Source: VXYL01 sp965203685 (GTDB lineage Bacteria > Pseudomonadota > Gammaproteobacteria > Pseudomonadales > Azotimanducaceae). Taken from it: a stretch of DNA of 64,000 bases. Made by a program: the position numbers and the translations under genes. Below are positions 8,727-17,162 of this stretch, in pieces (within the stretch, counting starts at the first letter, position 1; each line of letters opens with the position of its first letter). The notes beneath the pieces are model-generated. The model did not search any database and was not told the origin of the DNA. It was given only the letters and a program-made list of their open reading frames with translations. Where the stretch lies: the NCBI GenBank assembly GCA_965203685.1, contig OZ241908.1, positions 682,001-746,000 of the forward strand, written 5' to 3'.

Positions 8727-8782
8727 AACACGCGGCTCGGAGCGCATCAGCAACGCTGATCCTTCACCGGGGGTAGAGGACG

Positions 8783-9691
8783 GTGTCAACCGAGACCACG
8801 ACCAGCTTGCCGGGTGACTTTTCATGGCCCAACGGGGCGCGTCTCGCGTTGTCGATCGTCGTCAACGTCGAAGAAGGCGCGGAGATGAATGTGGCCGACG
8901 GCGACCCCGTGCCGGAACCGGTCGACGAACTCGGTTCGATCCCGCGCCGACCGGTACGCGTACACGGCAACGAATCCAACTACCGATACGGCATCGACGT
9001 CGGCGCCCCACGGGTGTTCGGCATGCTGGCCGAGCGCGGCCTCGCCGCCACCGCGACGGCGGCCGCATTGGCCCTCGAACGCGCGCCTCGCCTCGCCAGT
9101 CGCCTGGTCGAGGAGGGTCACGAGATCGCCTGCCACGGCTATCGCTGGGTGCACCAGTACCGGATGGACGAAGCGGCCGAACGCGCGTTCATCTGCCAGG
9201 CGCGGGACAGCATCGAGTCGACGTCCGGTATCAGGCCGGTCGGTTGGCTGTCGCGTTTCCTGCACACCGACTCGACGCGCCGGCTCCTCGCTGAAGAGGG
9301 ATTCGTCTACCACATGGACGACTATTCGGCCGACATGCCGTTCTGGGACACGGTCGAGACCAGCGACGGGAAACGGCGCCCAATCCTCGTGCTGCCCTAC
9401 GCCGTCGACTCCAACGACATCAAGATGTGGACAGCGCCTTCGCTGACTCCGAGAAGCTGGGCGGATTACGCGATTGACTCGTTCGACTGGCTGGCGGAAG
9501 AGGCGGACCACAAGGGCGCTCGCATGATGTCGCTCGGGCTGCACTTGAGGATCGTCGGTCGGCCGGGACGTGCCGGCGCGTTGCGCCGCATCCTCGATCA
9601 CGTGTGCGAACGGGACAACGTCTGGGTCGCCCCGCGCCGGGCCATCGCGGCAGCCTACGCCGACGCCGTCCCGGCAACGGCGGCGGACTAA
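8783..9691 (+). CDS. CE4-family hydrolase (polysaccharide deacetylase fold; PuuE allantoinase/cyclic imidase-like)
   Basis: The 302-residue protein has the NodB/CE4 fold but with the motif SIVVNVEEGAEMNV, matching the 'N-x-EEG' signature of PuuE-type allantoinases and cyclic imide hydrolases rather than the TFDD of true sugar deacetylases. Other landmarks are EIACHGYRWVHQY (metal/catalytic His region), GWLSRF and VYHMDDYSADMPFW. A GTG at 8783 has an AGAGGA Shine-Dalgarno just upstream. It is the first gene of the long plus-strand operon that also encodes an amidase and a CoA ligase, so ring opening of a cyclic amide or imide is a reasonable role. Substrate is inference. Confidence 0.82.
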   Translation: MSTETTTSLPGDFSWPNGARLALSIVVNVEEGAEMNVADGDPVPEPVDELGSIPRRPVRVHGNESNYRYGIDVGAPRVFGMLAERGLAATATAAALALERAPRLASRLVEEGHEIACHGYRWVHQYRMDEAAERAFICQARDSIESTSGIRPVGWLSRFLHTDSTRRLLAEEGFVYHMDDYSADMPFWDTVETSDGKRRPILVLPYAVDSNDIKMWTAPSLTPRSWADYAIDSFDWLAEEADHKGARMMSLGLHLRIVGRPGRAGALRRILDHVCERDNVWVAPRRAIAAAYADAVPATAAD

Positions 9692-9728
9692 CGGTCTTGG
9701 CCGCGTTTCGAACACAGCAGGTGGGCCG

Positions 9729-10250
9729 ATGACGCACCGGACCAAAAAGGTCGGACCGAACCGCTACCGGGAGACCTTCGGCCGCTATTACGAAGACTTC
9801 GTGGTCGGCGACATCTACGAGCACCGACCGGGCAAGACCGTCACCCAGGCCGAGAACCACATGTTCACGCTGCTGACGCTGAACACCCATCCTCTGCATT
9901 TCGACGTCGAGTTCGGCAAGGCCTCGGAGTTCGGCCGCAACCTGGTCGTGAGTTCCTACACCTTGTCCCTGCTCATGGGCATGAGCGTCAGCGACGTCAG
10001 CCAGAAGGCCATCGCGAACCTCGGCATGGACGAGGTGAAGTTCCCGGCGCCCGTGTTCGAGGGCGACACCATCTACGGCGAATCGGAGGTGCTCGCAAAA
10101 CGGGAATCCAGGTCGAGACCCGGGCAGGGCATCGTCACCGTGCGCACCCAGGGGCTGAACCAGGGCGGCGTCCTGGTGTGCAGTTTCTCGAGGAACATCC
10201 TCGTGCCGGCCACGGGTCACGCGGTCGAGGACCGCTTAGGCAACTACTAG
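9729..10250 (+). CDS. MaoC-family (mesaconyl/itaconyl-CoA hydratase-like) hydratase
   Basis: The 173-residue hot-dog protein begins RETFGRYYEDFVVGDIYEH, with RPGKTVTQAENHMFTLLTLN and NTHPLHFDVEFG, the R-specific enoyl-CoA hydratase signature. The pattern, including 'FPAPVFEGDTIYGESEVL', is the one seen in mesaconyl-CoA-type hydratases. Such enzymes add water to an unsaturated (di)acyl-CoA. The ATG at 9729 gives the standard length; the frame is open further upstream through the CE4 gene but without family similarity. It lies in the operon between the CE4 hydrolase and acyl-CoA dehydrogenase genes, so hydration of the product of that dehydrogenase is a natural role. Confidence 0.85.
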   Translation: MTHRTKKVGPNRYRETFGRYYEDFVVGDIYEHRPGKTVTQAENHMFTLLTLNTHPLHFDVEFGKASEFGRNLVVSSYTLSLLMGMSVSDVSQKAIANLGMDEVKFPAPVFEGDTIYGESEVLAKRESRSRPGQGIVTVRTQGLNQGGVLVCSFSRNILVPATGHAVEDRLGNY

Positions 10251-10276
10251 CGAAGCGCACGCGGAGGAGCACCAAC

Positions 10277-11479
10277 GTGGAGCGACCGACCAGCACGGCT
10301 TCCTCGTACACCCAGGCCGACGAGGAAGTCATTCTCGACACGATCGCGCGCTGGGTCGAGCGCGAGGTCAAGCCCGTGGTCATGGAGATGGAGCACGACG
10401 ACGTCTATCCCCATGGGCTCGTCGAGCAGATGAAGGAACTCGGCCTGTTCGGCGCAACCGTCTCGCAGGAACACGGCGGTCTGGGGCTCAAGGCCAGCAC
10501 CTACGCGAGGATCGTCACCTTGATCTCCGAGGAGTGGATGTCACTCACGGGGATATTCAACTCGCACCTCATGATGGCGCGCATCGTGGAGCTGCACGGG
10601 ACCGCCGATCAAAAGGCCTACTGGCTGCCGAAGTTCGTGAGCGGCGAGATCCGTGGCGGGCTGGCGCTCACCGAACCCGATGCCGGCACCGACCTGCAAG
10701 GCATCCGACTGCGCGCCAGGGCCGACGGTGGCAACTACCGGATCGACGGCACCAAGACATGGATCAGCAACGGCATCGAGGGCGGCGCCGTCGCTCTCCT
10801 GGCGAAGACCGATCCCAACGCCGTGCCGCCTCGGCGCGGCATGTCCATGTTCATCGCCCCCAAGGTGGATCCCGACACCGGCACGCCGCACCCCGGTTTC
10901 CGCACCGGGCGCCGGATGGAGAAACTCGGCTACAAGGGCATTGACTCAGCCGAGCTGATCTACGAGGGCTACACCCTCGATGCCGAGCGGCACCTCATCG
11001 GTGGCGAGACCGGGCGTGGGTTCTACATGGCGGTCGGCGGCCTCGAACTCGGTCGCATCAATGTCGCGGCCCGGTCCGTTGGTATCGCTCGCCGCGCCCT
11101 CGCCGAAGCGACGGTCTACGCCCAAGGACGCAAGACCTTCGGCAAGCCCATCGCGGAGCACCAGGCGATACAACTGAAACTCGGCGAGATGGCGACCCGC
11201 GCACGGGCTGCCGAACTCCTGACCCAGGACGCCGCGCGGGCCTTCGATGCGGGCGAACGCTGTGACATGGAAGCAGGCATGGCCAAGTACTTCGCTTCCG
11301 AAGCGGCCGTCGAAAACGCGCTGGAAGCCATGCGCATCCACGGCGGCTACGGCTACTCGAAGGAGTACCCCGTGGAACGCCTGTACCGGGAAGCGCCGCT
11401 CATGTGCATCGGCGAGGGCACCAACGAGATGCAGCGCATCATCATCGCCCGCCAACTGATCGAGCGGAATCCCGCTTGA
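10277..11479 (+). CDS. Acyl-CoA dehydrogenase
   Basis: The 400-residue flavoprotein introduces an alpha,beta double bond into an acyl-CoA. Motifs are LALTEPDAGTD and TKTWISNGIEG (FAD/substrate region), GRKTFGKPIAEHQAIQ and, near the end, the IHGGYGYSKEYPVERLYREA and IGEGTNEMQRIIIARQL blocks, which carry the usual catalytic glutamate. GTG at 10277 follows a GGAGGAG-like Shine-Dalgarno; the longer frame upstream only covers the end of maoC. It lies between maoC and CaiB genes, which places it in the same thioester pathway. A branched or dicarboxylic acyl-CoA is suggested by the neighbours but not proven. Confidence 0.9.
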   Translation: MERPTSTASSYTQADEEVILDTIARWVEREVKPVVMEMEHDDVYPHGLVEQMKELGLFGATVSQEHGGLGLKASTYARIVTLISEEWMSLTGIFNSHLMMARIVELHGTADQKAYWLPKFVSGEIRGGLALTEPDAGTDLQGIRLRARADGGNYRIDGTKTWISNGIEGGAVALLAKTDPNAVPPRRGMSMFIAPKVDPDTGTPHPGFRTGRRMEKLGYKGIDSAELIYEGYTLDAERHLIGGETGRGFYMAVGGLELGRINVAARSVGIARRALAEATVYAQGRKTFGKPIAEHQAIQLKLGEMATRARAAELLTQDAARAFDAGERCDMEAGMAKYFASEAAVENALEAMRIHGGYGYSKEYPVERLYREAPLMCIGEGTNEMQRIIIARQLIERNPA

Positions 11480-11512
11480 CGCGCTCTTGGGCAAGGCGAT
11501 GGGCGGGATGGA

Positions 11513-12682
11513 ATGAAGCTTGAGGGGATCCGGGTGCTCGACCTGTCGGCGTTCCTGCCGGGTCCGCACATGACCATGATGCTCGCCGACCATGGCGCGG
11601 ACGTCGTCATGGTCGAGCCCGCCAACGGCGTCGGGGAACCCACCCGCATCGTCGGCTACCGCGACGCGGAGGACGTCTCCGTCTGGTTCCGAAACATCGC
11701 TCGCGGCAAGCGGAGCCTCAAGGTCGACCTTAAGGACGAGGGTGGCCTCGCGCTCTTCCTGGCCTTGGTCGAGACCGCCGATGTACTGGTCGAAGCGTTC
11801 CGCCCCGGCGTGGTGGCGCGACTCGGCATCGACTATCCGACCCTTTCTGCAAGCAACCCCGGCCTCGTGTACTGCTCCATCTCGGCATTCGGCCAGGACG
11901 GGCCGCTCAAGGACAAGCCGGCGCACGACCTCACCGTTCAGGCGCTGGCTGGCGTCGCGGCGCTGAACCGCGGGCTCGAGGACGGCAAGCCGGCCGCGCC
12001 GAACATGCCGGCCGCCGACGCGATCGCGTCGCTGATGGCGATGTCGGCGATCCTGATGGCGCTCCTGAAGCGCGTGCAAACGGGTCGCGGCGACTACATC
12101 GACCTATCCATGTACGACGCGCTCCTCGCTTGGACACCCAATGTGACCGGGCCCGTGTTCGGCAACGATGTCCACCCGGAGCCCGCCGAAATGCGCTCCT
12201 TCGGCGGTGCTGCCATGTACCGGATCTACGAGACCGCCGACCACGAGTTCATCGTGCTCGGCGGCTCGGAGGCGAAATTCGCGCGCAACCTGCTCGCGGC
12301 GTTCGACCGCCTCGACCTTCTGCCATCGGCGTTGGTCGAACCGGGGCCCGAACAGGAACCCCTGCGCGCCTTCTTCAAAGCCGAGTTCGGCGCCAAGCCG
12401 CTGGCCTATTGGGAAGCATTCCTTACGCCCATCGACTGCTGTTGGGCGACGATCAGGTCGCTCAAGGACGCGTTCGCGGACCCCCATACGCACTATCGGG
12501 ACATGCTGCTCACCGACGCCAAGGGCAACCTCAACATCGGGGTTCCCATCAAGTACCGCAACGAACCCGCGAGACCGGACTTGGCGATTCCGGGCTACGG
12601 TGAACACTCGCGCCAGATCGGCGAATCGCTCGGCATCGCCTCCGCAGTCCTCGACGACCTTCTCGAACGCGGCGTGATCTAG
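11513..12682 (+). CDS. CaiB/BaiF family (class III) CoA transferase
   Basis: The 389-residue protein is full length for formyl-CoA/succinyl-CoA:carboxylate CoA transferases. It has LEGIRVLDLSAFLPGPH at the N-terminus, GADVVMVEP, the FRPGVVARLGIDYPTL segment and CSISAFGQDGP. An aspartate falls at position 169 in PAADAIASLMA, the position of the catalytic Asp in the formyl-CoA transferase. It moves CoA between carboxylic acids without ATP. The ATG at 11513 lies 33 bp after the acyl-CoA dehydrogenase. With a CoA ligase in the same operon there are two routes for making thioesters, which hints at two acid substrates or an activation and recycling pair. Confidence 0.88.
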   Translation: MKLEGIRVLDLSAFLPGPHMTMMLADHGADVVMVEPANGVGEPTRIVGYRDAEDVSVWFRNIARGKRSLKVDLKDEGGLALFLALVETADVLVEAFRPGVVARLGIDYPTLSASNPGLVYCSISAFGQDGPLKDKPAHDLTVQALAGVAALNRGLEDGKPAAPNMPAADAIASLMAMSAILMALLKRVQTGRGDYIDLSMYDALLAWTPNVTGPVFGNDVHPEPAEMRSFGGAAMYRIYETADHEFIVLGGSEAKFARNLLAAFDRLDLLPSALVEPGPEQEPLRAFFKAEFGAKPLAYWEAFLTPIDCCWATIRSLKDAFADPHTHYRDMLLTDAKGNLNIGVPIKYRNEPARPDLAIPGYGEHSRQIGESLGIASAVLDDLLERGVI

Positions 12683-12684
12683 AA

Positions 12685-14061
12685 GTGGTGCCGTCGACCA
12701 CGAGCCCCAACTTGCTGGACGCATTGATCCGTCTTGCGATCGAGACGTCGTTCGATCAGCTACCGGCGCAGACGGTCCGATCGACCCAGGCGTTCCTGCT
12801 CGACAGCCTCGCGGTCGGCGTGGCCGGCCGCCGCGGTCCCGATCGCAATGCGGTCGTCGAGGTCGCGAAGCTCTGGGGCGAGGGCCGCGCGGCGCGCCTC
12901 CTGGGAGATGGGCTTCGCCTGCCGGCACCGTCGGCGGCATTCGTCAACGCGTTCCAGATGCATTGCCTGGAGTTCGACTGCGTACACGAGGGCGCGGTCG
13001 TCCATGCCATGACCGCCGTCGCGGGCGCGGCGCTTGCCGAGTGCGATCGGTGCGCTCCCATCGATGGGCCACGGCTTCTCGTCGCCACGGCGCTCGGCAC
13101 CGAGGTTGCCGCGGTGCTGGGGCTTGCCGCCGCCGCGCCGCTCACGTTCTTCCGCCCTGCGACCGCTGGCGTATTCGGCGCCGCTGTGGCCGTAGGAGTC
13201 CTGCGCGGATTCGATGCCGGCCAACTGCGCGCCTGCTTCGGCCACGCGCTCTGCCAAGCCGCCGGCACGATGCAGGCCCACGAGGAGGGCAAGTCCACTT
13301 TGGCTGTGCAACTCGGTGGCGCCGCGCGCGGCGGATTGGTCGCGGCTGATCTGGCCGGCGCCGGCGTACCCGCACCCGCCGACGCCCTCGAAGGCCGCTA
13401 CGGATATCTTCGCTTGTTCGAGCGTTGCCACCGGGCTACGGGCCTTGCCGAGTCCCTCGGCGAGGCTTGGCGCGTTGACGAACTGAGTCACAAGCCCTAT
13501 CCCAGCGGTCGGGCGACGCACGGTGCCGTGGAGGCCGTCATCATGCTGCGGGGTCGCGGCGTCACGGTCGAGAACCTCGCTCGCGTGACGTTGTCAGCGC
13601 CGCCCTTGATCCATCAACTCGTGGTTCGCCCGCCAAAGGCGGACATGACCGCGAACTACGCTCGGCTGTGCTTCGGCTACGTCGGCGCAGTGGCCTTGGC
13701 CGATGGGGACGTTGGCCTCGACCGGTTCGATTCCCGCGCGCTTGCCGATGCCGAAACGCTTGCGTTGGCGCAGCGGTTCAAGGCCGTCGTCAACGACGTC
13801 GGAAACCCCGCCGCCTTCACCCCGCAGTGTGTCACCGCTGAACTGCGCGACGGTGCCGAACTGAAGGAGCGCATCGATACGCTGCCCGGTTCGCGCGAAC
13901 GCCCGTTGACCGCGAACGAGGTTCGGAAAAAGTTGGCAGCGTGCGTGGGCAGCGTCTATGGCGGCCCCACGCGGACCGCCGCGCTCAACGCCGCCGTGGG
14001 CGCACTGCCCGACGCGACGGATGCGTCGAGCGTGCTCGACGCGGTCACCGGCACCCCCTAG
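12685..14061 (+). CDS. MmgE/PrpD family protein
   Basis: This 458-residue member of the 2-methylcitrate dehydratase/cis-aconitate decarboxylase/iminodisuccinate epimerase superfamily shows the family sequence FQMHCLEFDCVHEGAVVHAM near residue 90-110, HALCQAAGTMQAHEEG, and HKPYPSGRATHGAVEA in the second half. In characterised members these regions line the active site for small di- or tricarboxylates. It starts with GTG only 2 bp after the CoA transferase stop, so coupling is likely. The family acts on branched dicarboxylates or tricarboxylates, which agrees with the LeuCD-type and MaoC-type enzymes nearby. The exact reaction is open. Confidence 0.85.
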   Translation: MVPSTTSPNLLDALIRLAIETSFDQLPAQTVRSTQAFLLDSLAVGVAGRRGPDRNAVVEVAKLWGEGRAARLLGDGLRLPAPSAAFVNAFQMHCLEFDCVHEGAVVHAMTAVAGAALAECDRCAPIDGPRLLVATALGTEVAAVLGLAAAAPLTFFRPATAGVFGAAVAVGVLRGFDAGQLRACFGHALCQAAGTMQAHEEGKSTLAVQLGGAARGGLVAADLAGAGVPAPADALEGRYGYLRLFERCHRATGLAESLGEAWRVDELSHKPYPSGRATHGAVEAVIMLRGRGVTVENLARVTLSAPPLIHQLVVRPPKADMTANYARLCFGYVGAVALADGDVGLDRFDSRALADAETLALAQRFKAVVNDVGNPAAFTPQCVTAELRDGAELKERIDTLPGSRERPLTANEVRKKLAACVGSVYGGPTRTAALNAAVGALPDATDASSVLDAVTGTP

Positions 14062-14068
14062 GACCGCC

Positions 14069-15463
14069 GTGGCCAGATTCCCGCACTACTTCGCCGCAGC
14101 CAACGTCGAGGATCTCGTCGCCGATCATCCCATCGGAGCCGCCTTCGACAGTTTCGCCTGCAACACCAGCCGGGACGCGCTCTACGCGCATCAGGACAGG
14201 TTGTTTCGCCGCTGCGTGGACCGGGCGTGGCGCACCGGCTTCTACCGGCGGCTCTGGTCGCGCCACGGCATCGAACCCGCCGACATCGCGGGTCTCGAGG
14301 ACATTGGCAAGCTTCCCGTTTTCAGCAAGTCCGACTTGATGGCAAGCGTCGCAGCCTACCCGCCGTTCGGGGATTTCGGCGGATTCGACCCCACTGACAG
14401 CCACCGCGCCGCCGTCATCTTCCACACGACGAGTGGCACGACCGGACGCCCGCAGCCGCTACTGTTCGGGCCCAAGTCCCGGGAGGCACAGAACCTGCTT
14501 CTCGCCCGCCTGTACCGTCTGCAGGGGCTCGAAGCGGGCGACGTGGTCCACTCGGTCTACGGCCACGGTCCCATCAACGGGGGCCACTACATACGCGAGG
14601 CTGTCCTGCACTGGACCAACGCCACGTTCGTGTCCGCCGGCACGGGCATCGAGACCCGCTCCCAGCGCCAGGTCGAACTGATGCGCGATTTCGGCGCCTC
14701 TGTGCTCGTTGGATTCGCCGACTACCTCAAGCGCCTGGCCGAGGTGGCTGGGAAGCAGGACATCGCAATAGGCGAGGATCTCCGCATCCGCATGCTAAGC
14801 GGCCAGATGGGCCGGGAGGACAAGGCGGCGCTTGCGCGGGCGTGGGGCGGTGCCGCCTGCTACGACTGGTACGGCGTCGGCGACACCGGTGCCGTTGCGG
14901 GCGAAGGACCGGACCAGGACGGCCTGTACGTCATGGAGGACGCCCACTACCTCGAACTCGCCGACATTACGACCGGCGAAGCGGTGCCACCGGGCACGAT
15001 GGGCGACATGGTCTGTACTTGCCTGTTCAAGGACGACGTGTATCCCGTGATCCGGTTCAACACCCACGACGTCAGTCGCGAATGCACCGGCACCTCCGCG
15101 CTGGGCTTCAACCTGCGCCGAATCGAGGGCTTTCTCGGCCGCAGCGACAGCATGGTCAAGATCAAGGGCATCAACGTGTTCCCGCAGGCGATCGGCCCCC
15201 TGTTCGAGGACATTCCGGAGTTCCTCGGCGAGTTCCTGTGCCGCGTCACGCCGGTCGGCGCCCTCGTAGTCGTCGCGGAAGTGGCTCACGGCGACGGAGC
15301 TCTGCGATCCCGCATGCGTGCGGTACTCAAGAACGCGCTCGGCATCGAGGTCGATGTCGAGTTGGTCGGCAAGGGGGAAACTGCCCCATTCACCGAGGTC
15401 GAGCGGCGCCAGAAACCCATCCGGCTGATCGACTATCGCAACCCGAGAGGCGATGCGTCATGA
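14069..15463 (+). CDS. Phenylacetate-CoA ligase-like adenylate-forming enzyme
   Basis: The 464-residue protein belongs to the PaaK-type branch of the ANL superfamily. It carries the ATP-binding P-loop FHTTSGTTGRPQPLLFG, the YDWYGVGDTGAVAGEG adenylate-binding segment and DSMVKIKGINVFPQAIGP with the hinge region. Such enzymes activate a carboxylate with ATP and CoA. GTG at 14069 is chosen because homology begins with HYFAAANVEDL shortly after; a longer frame would overlap the PrpD gene by over 100 bp. It ends in ATGA overlap with the amidase. The acid substrate is unknown; PaaK-like enzymes are often specific for aryl or short branched acids. Confidence 0.85.
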   Translation: MARFPHYFAAANVEDLVADHPIGAAFDSFACNTSRDALYAHQDRLFRRCVDRAWRTGFYRRLWSRHGIEPADIAGLEDIGKLPVFSKSDLMASVAAYPPFGDFGGFDPTDSHRAAVIFHTTSGTTGRPQPLLFGPKSREAQNLLLARLYRLQGLEAGDVVHSVYGHGPINGGHYIREAVLHWTNATFVSAGTGIETRSQRQVELMRDFGASVLVGFADYLKRLAEVAGKQDIAIGEDLRIRMLSGQMGREDKAALARAWGGAACYDWYGVGDTGAVAGEGPDQDGLYVMEDAHYLELADITTGEAVPPGTMGDMVCTCLFKDDVYPVIRFNTHDVSRECTGTSALGFNLRRIEGFLGRSDSMVKIKGINVFPQAIGPLFEDIPEFLGEFLCRVTPVGALVVVAEVAHGDGALRSRMRAVLKNALGIEVDVELVGKGETAPFTEVERRQKPIRLIDYRNPRGDAS

Positions 15464-16749
15464 CCGACGACCTGTTGGCTTGCGATGCCATCGCGTTGAG
15501 CAACGGCTTCGCCACCGGGATGGCCGATCCGCGGGAGGTGCTCGATGCCTGCCTGACGCGCTTGGAAGAATGCGATCCGGTCGTCGGCGCGTGCAATCAC
15601 TTGTGCGGTCTCGCGGCGATGCGCGAGGCGGCTGCCCGTTCCGCAACCCGTTGGCGGCGCGGCGAGGCCTTGTCCCGATTCGACGGCGTCCCGTTCGGGG
15701 TCAAGGCCAACATTGCCGTTCATGGGATGCCTTGGCACGCGGGCATCGCCGCGTTCAAGAACCGCGTGGCGCAACGCGACGCGGCATGCGTCGCCCAGTT
15801 GCGGGTGGCCGGCATGGTTCCGATCGCCATCTTCAACATGCACGAGGGTGCCCTCGGCGTGACCACCGACAATCCGGCGTTCGGTGCCACGCGCAATCCC
15901 CACGACCCCACGCGAATCGCCGGCGGTTCGTCGGGCGGCTCGGCCGCCGCGGTTGCAACGGGCGTGGTCCCGGTAGCCTTAGGAACCGACAGCCTGGGAT
16001 CCGTGCGGTTGCCGTCCGCGCTTTGCGGAATCGTCGGCTACAAGCCCGCGCGAGACGAGATTCCGTTGGACGGCGTGGTGCCCCTGTCGCCGCGCTTGGA
16101 CCACGTGGGCGTACACACCCGGAGTATCGCCGATGTCTCCGCCGTAATGGCCATCCTCAGCGGTCGCAGGGACCGACCGACCGTCGCGACGGTTCCGGCC
16201 TTGTCGCGATGGCAAACCGAGACTGCGCTGGAACCCCGGCTGGCGTGCGCCTTCGACCGGGTCGACGTGCGTCAAACCGTGGACTGGTCCGATGTCGACC
16301 TCGGCAAGGTTCGCCGGGCCGGACTCTTTGCCTGCGAGCGAGCCGCCGCCTGCCACTTCGCAGATGCGCTACGCGACAACCCGGACGGATTCAGTGACGA
16401 GTTCCGCAGCCTCATGGCCTGGGCGGCGGATCAGCCGGTGGCCAAGATCCGCCAAGCGGACGAAGTCCTGGATGACGTAGCGGTGCGCATGGGTGGGGTA
16501 CTTGCGGGCACGCTCCTGCTTGGCCCGACTTCACCGTGTTCGGCGCCAGCTCACGATACGGCGGTCGACGCGGACATCGCCAACCTGACAGCGCCTGCGG
16601 CAATCGCGGGCGTACCCGCGGTGAGCGTTCCACTGCCAGCCAGTTCGGGTCTGCCCATAGGCATGCAGGTCACGGGCCTCGAAGGCGACGACGTGCTGCG
16701 CGCGGCGCAGGCGTTGTTCCCCGGCACGGCGCCGCTGGCGTTCGTCTGA
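15460..16749 (+). CDS. Amidase signature family hydrolase
   Basis: The 429-residue amidase has the Ser-cisSer-Lys layout: lysine in VPFGVKANIAVHGMPWHAG, the first serine in IAGGSSGGSAAAVATG and the nucleophile in LGTDSLGSVRLPSALCG. The second glycine of the usual GTDTGGS is replaced by leucine, a mild departure. It hydrolyses a carboxamide to acid and ammonia. The ATG overlaps the ligase stop (ATGA), so amide hydrolysis and CoA activation of the resulting acid are coupled at the gene level. With the CE4 hydrolase at the head of the operon this suggests cyclic amide or imide, then half-amide, then acid, then CoA ester; this sequence is inference. Confidence 0.87.
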   Translation: MTDDLLACDAIALSNGFATGMADPREVLDACLTRLEECDPVVGACNHLCGLAAMREAAARSATRWRRGEALSRFDGVPFGVKANIAVHGMPWHAGIAAFKNRVAQRDAACVAQLRVAGMVPIAIFNMHEGALGVTTDNPAFGATRNPHDPTRIAGGSSGGSAAAVATGVVPVALGTDSLGSVRLPSALCGIVGYKPARDEIPLDGVVPLSPRLDHVGVHTRSIADVSAVMAILSGRRDRPTVATVPALSRWQTETALEPRLACAFDRVDVRQTVDWSDVDLGKVRRAGLFACERAAACHFADALRDNPDGFSDEFRSLMAWAADQPVAKIRQADEVLDDVAVRMGGVLAGTLLLGPTSPCSAPAHDTAVDADIANLTAPAAIAGVPAVSVPLPASSGLPIGMQVTGLEGDDVLRAAQALFPGTAPLAFV

Positions 16750-16763
16750 AAGCGGGACAGCAT

Positions 16764-17162
16764 ATGGACATTACCGACCTGCCACGCATCTCAAGCCGCG
16801 AATTCATGGGCGGCCAGGTGGTTTCCCTTGCCGATGGCGGTGAACGTGCCGAGGTCCGTTTCGTGCCCCCCAAGGGGATGACGAACCCGCATGGCACGGT
16901 GCAAGGCGGTTTCGTCGCGGCCATGATCGACGACGCGGTGAGCCTCGCGACCTACTTCGCGGGTGGCGAAAGGCTGTTCGTGACCACCAACCTGAACTGC
17001 TACTACTTGAACCGGGTGCCCGCGGGCGTGGCGTTGGTGGTCAGGTGCGACCGCGTGAAAGCTGGGCGGCGGCTGGCCATCTTCGAAGCGGTGGTGACGG
17101 AGGAGGGGTCGGACGTCGTGCTGGTCAAGGCCGTGCAGACGCAGCAGTACATTCAGCGATGA
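16764..17162 (+). CDS. Hot-dog fold (PaaI-like) thioesterase
   Basis: The 132-residue protein shows the single hot-dog domain with NPHGTVQGGFVAAMIDDAVS, the conserved HG...GG...D region of PaaI/acyl-CoA thioesterase family members, then TTNLNCYYLNRVPAG. It would release free CoA from an aberrant or end-product thioester. ATG at 16764 lies 14 bp after the amidase, and its stop overlaps the TRAP binding-protein start (ATGA). The longer frame through the amidase gene is not coding-like for this family. A housekeeping role, clearing stalled CoA esters made by the ligase or transferase, is the simplest reading. Confidence 0.83.
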   Translation: MDITDLPRISSREFMGGQVVSLADGGERAEVRFVPPKGMTNPHGTVQGGFVAAMIDDAVSLATYFAGGERLFVTTNLNCYYLNRVPAGVALVVRCDRVKAGRRLAIFEAVVTEEGSDVVLVKAVQTQQYIQR

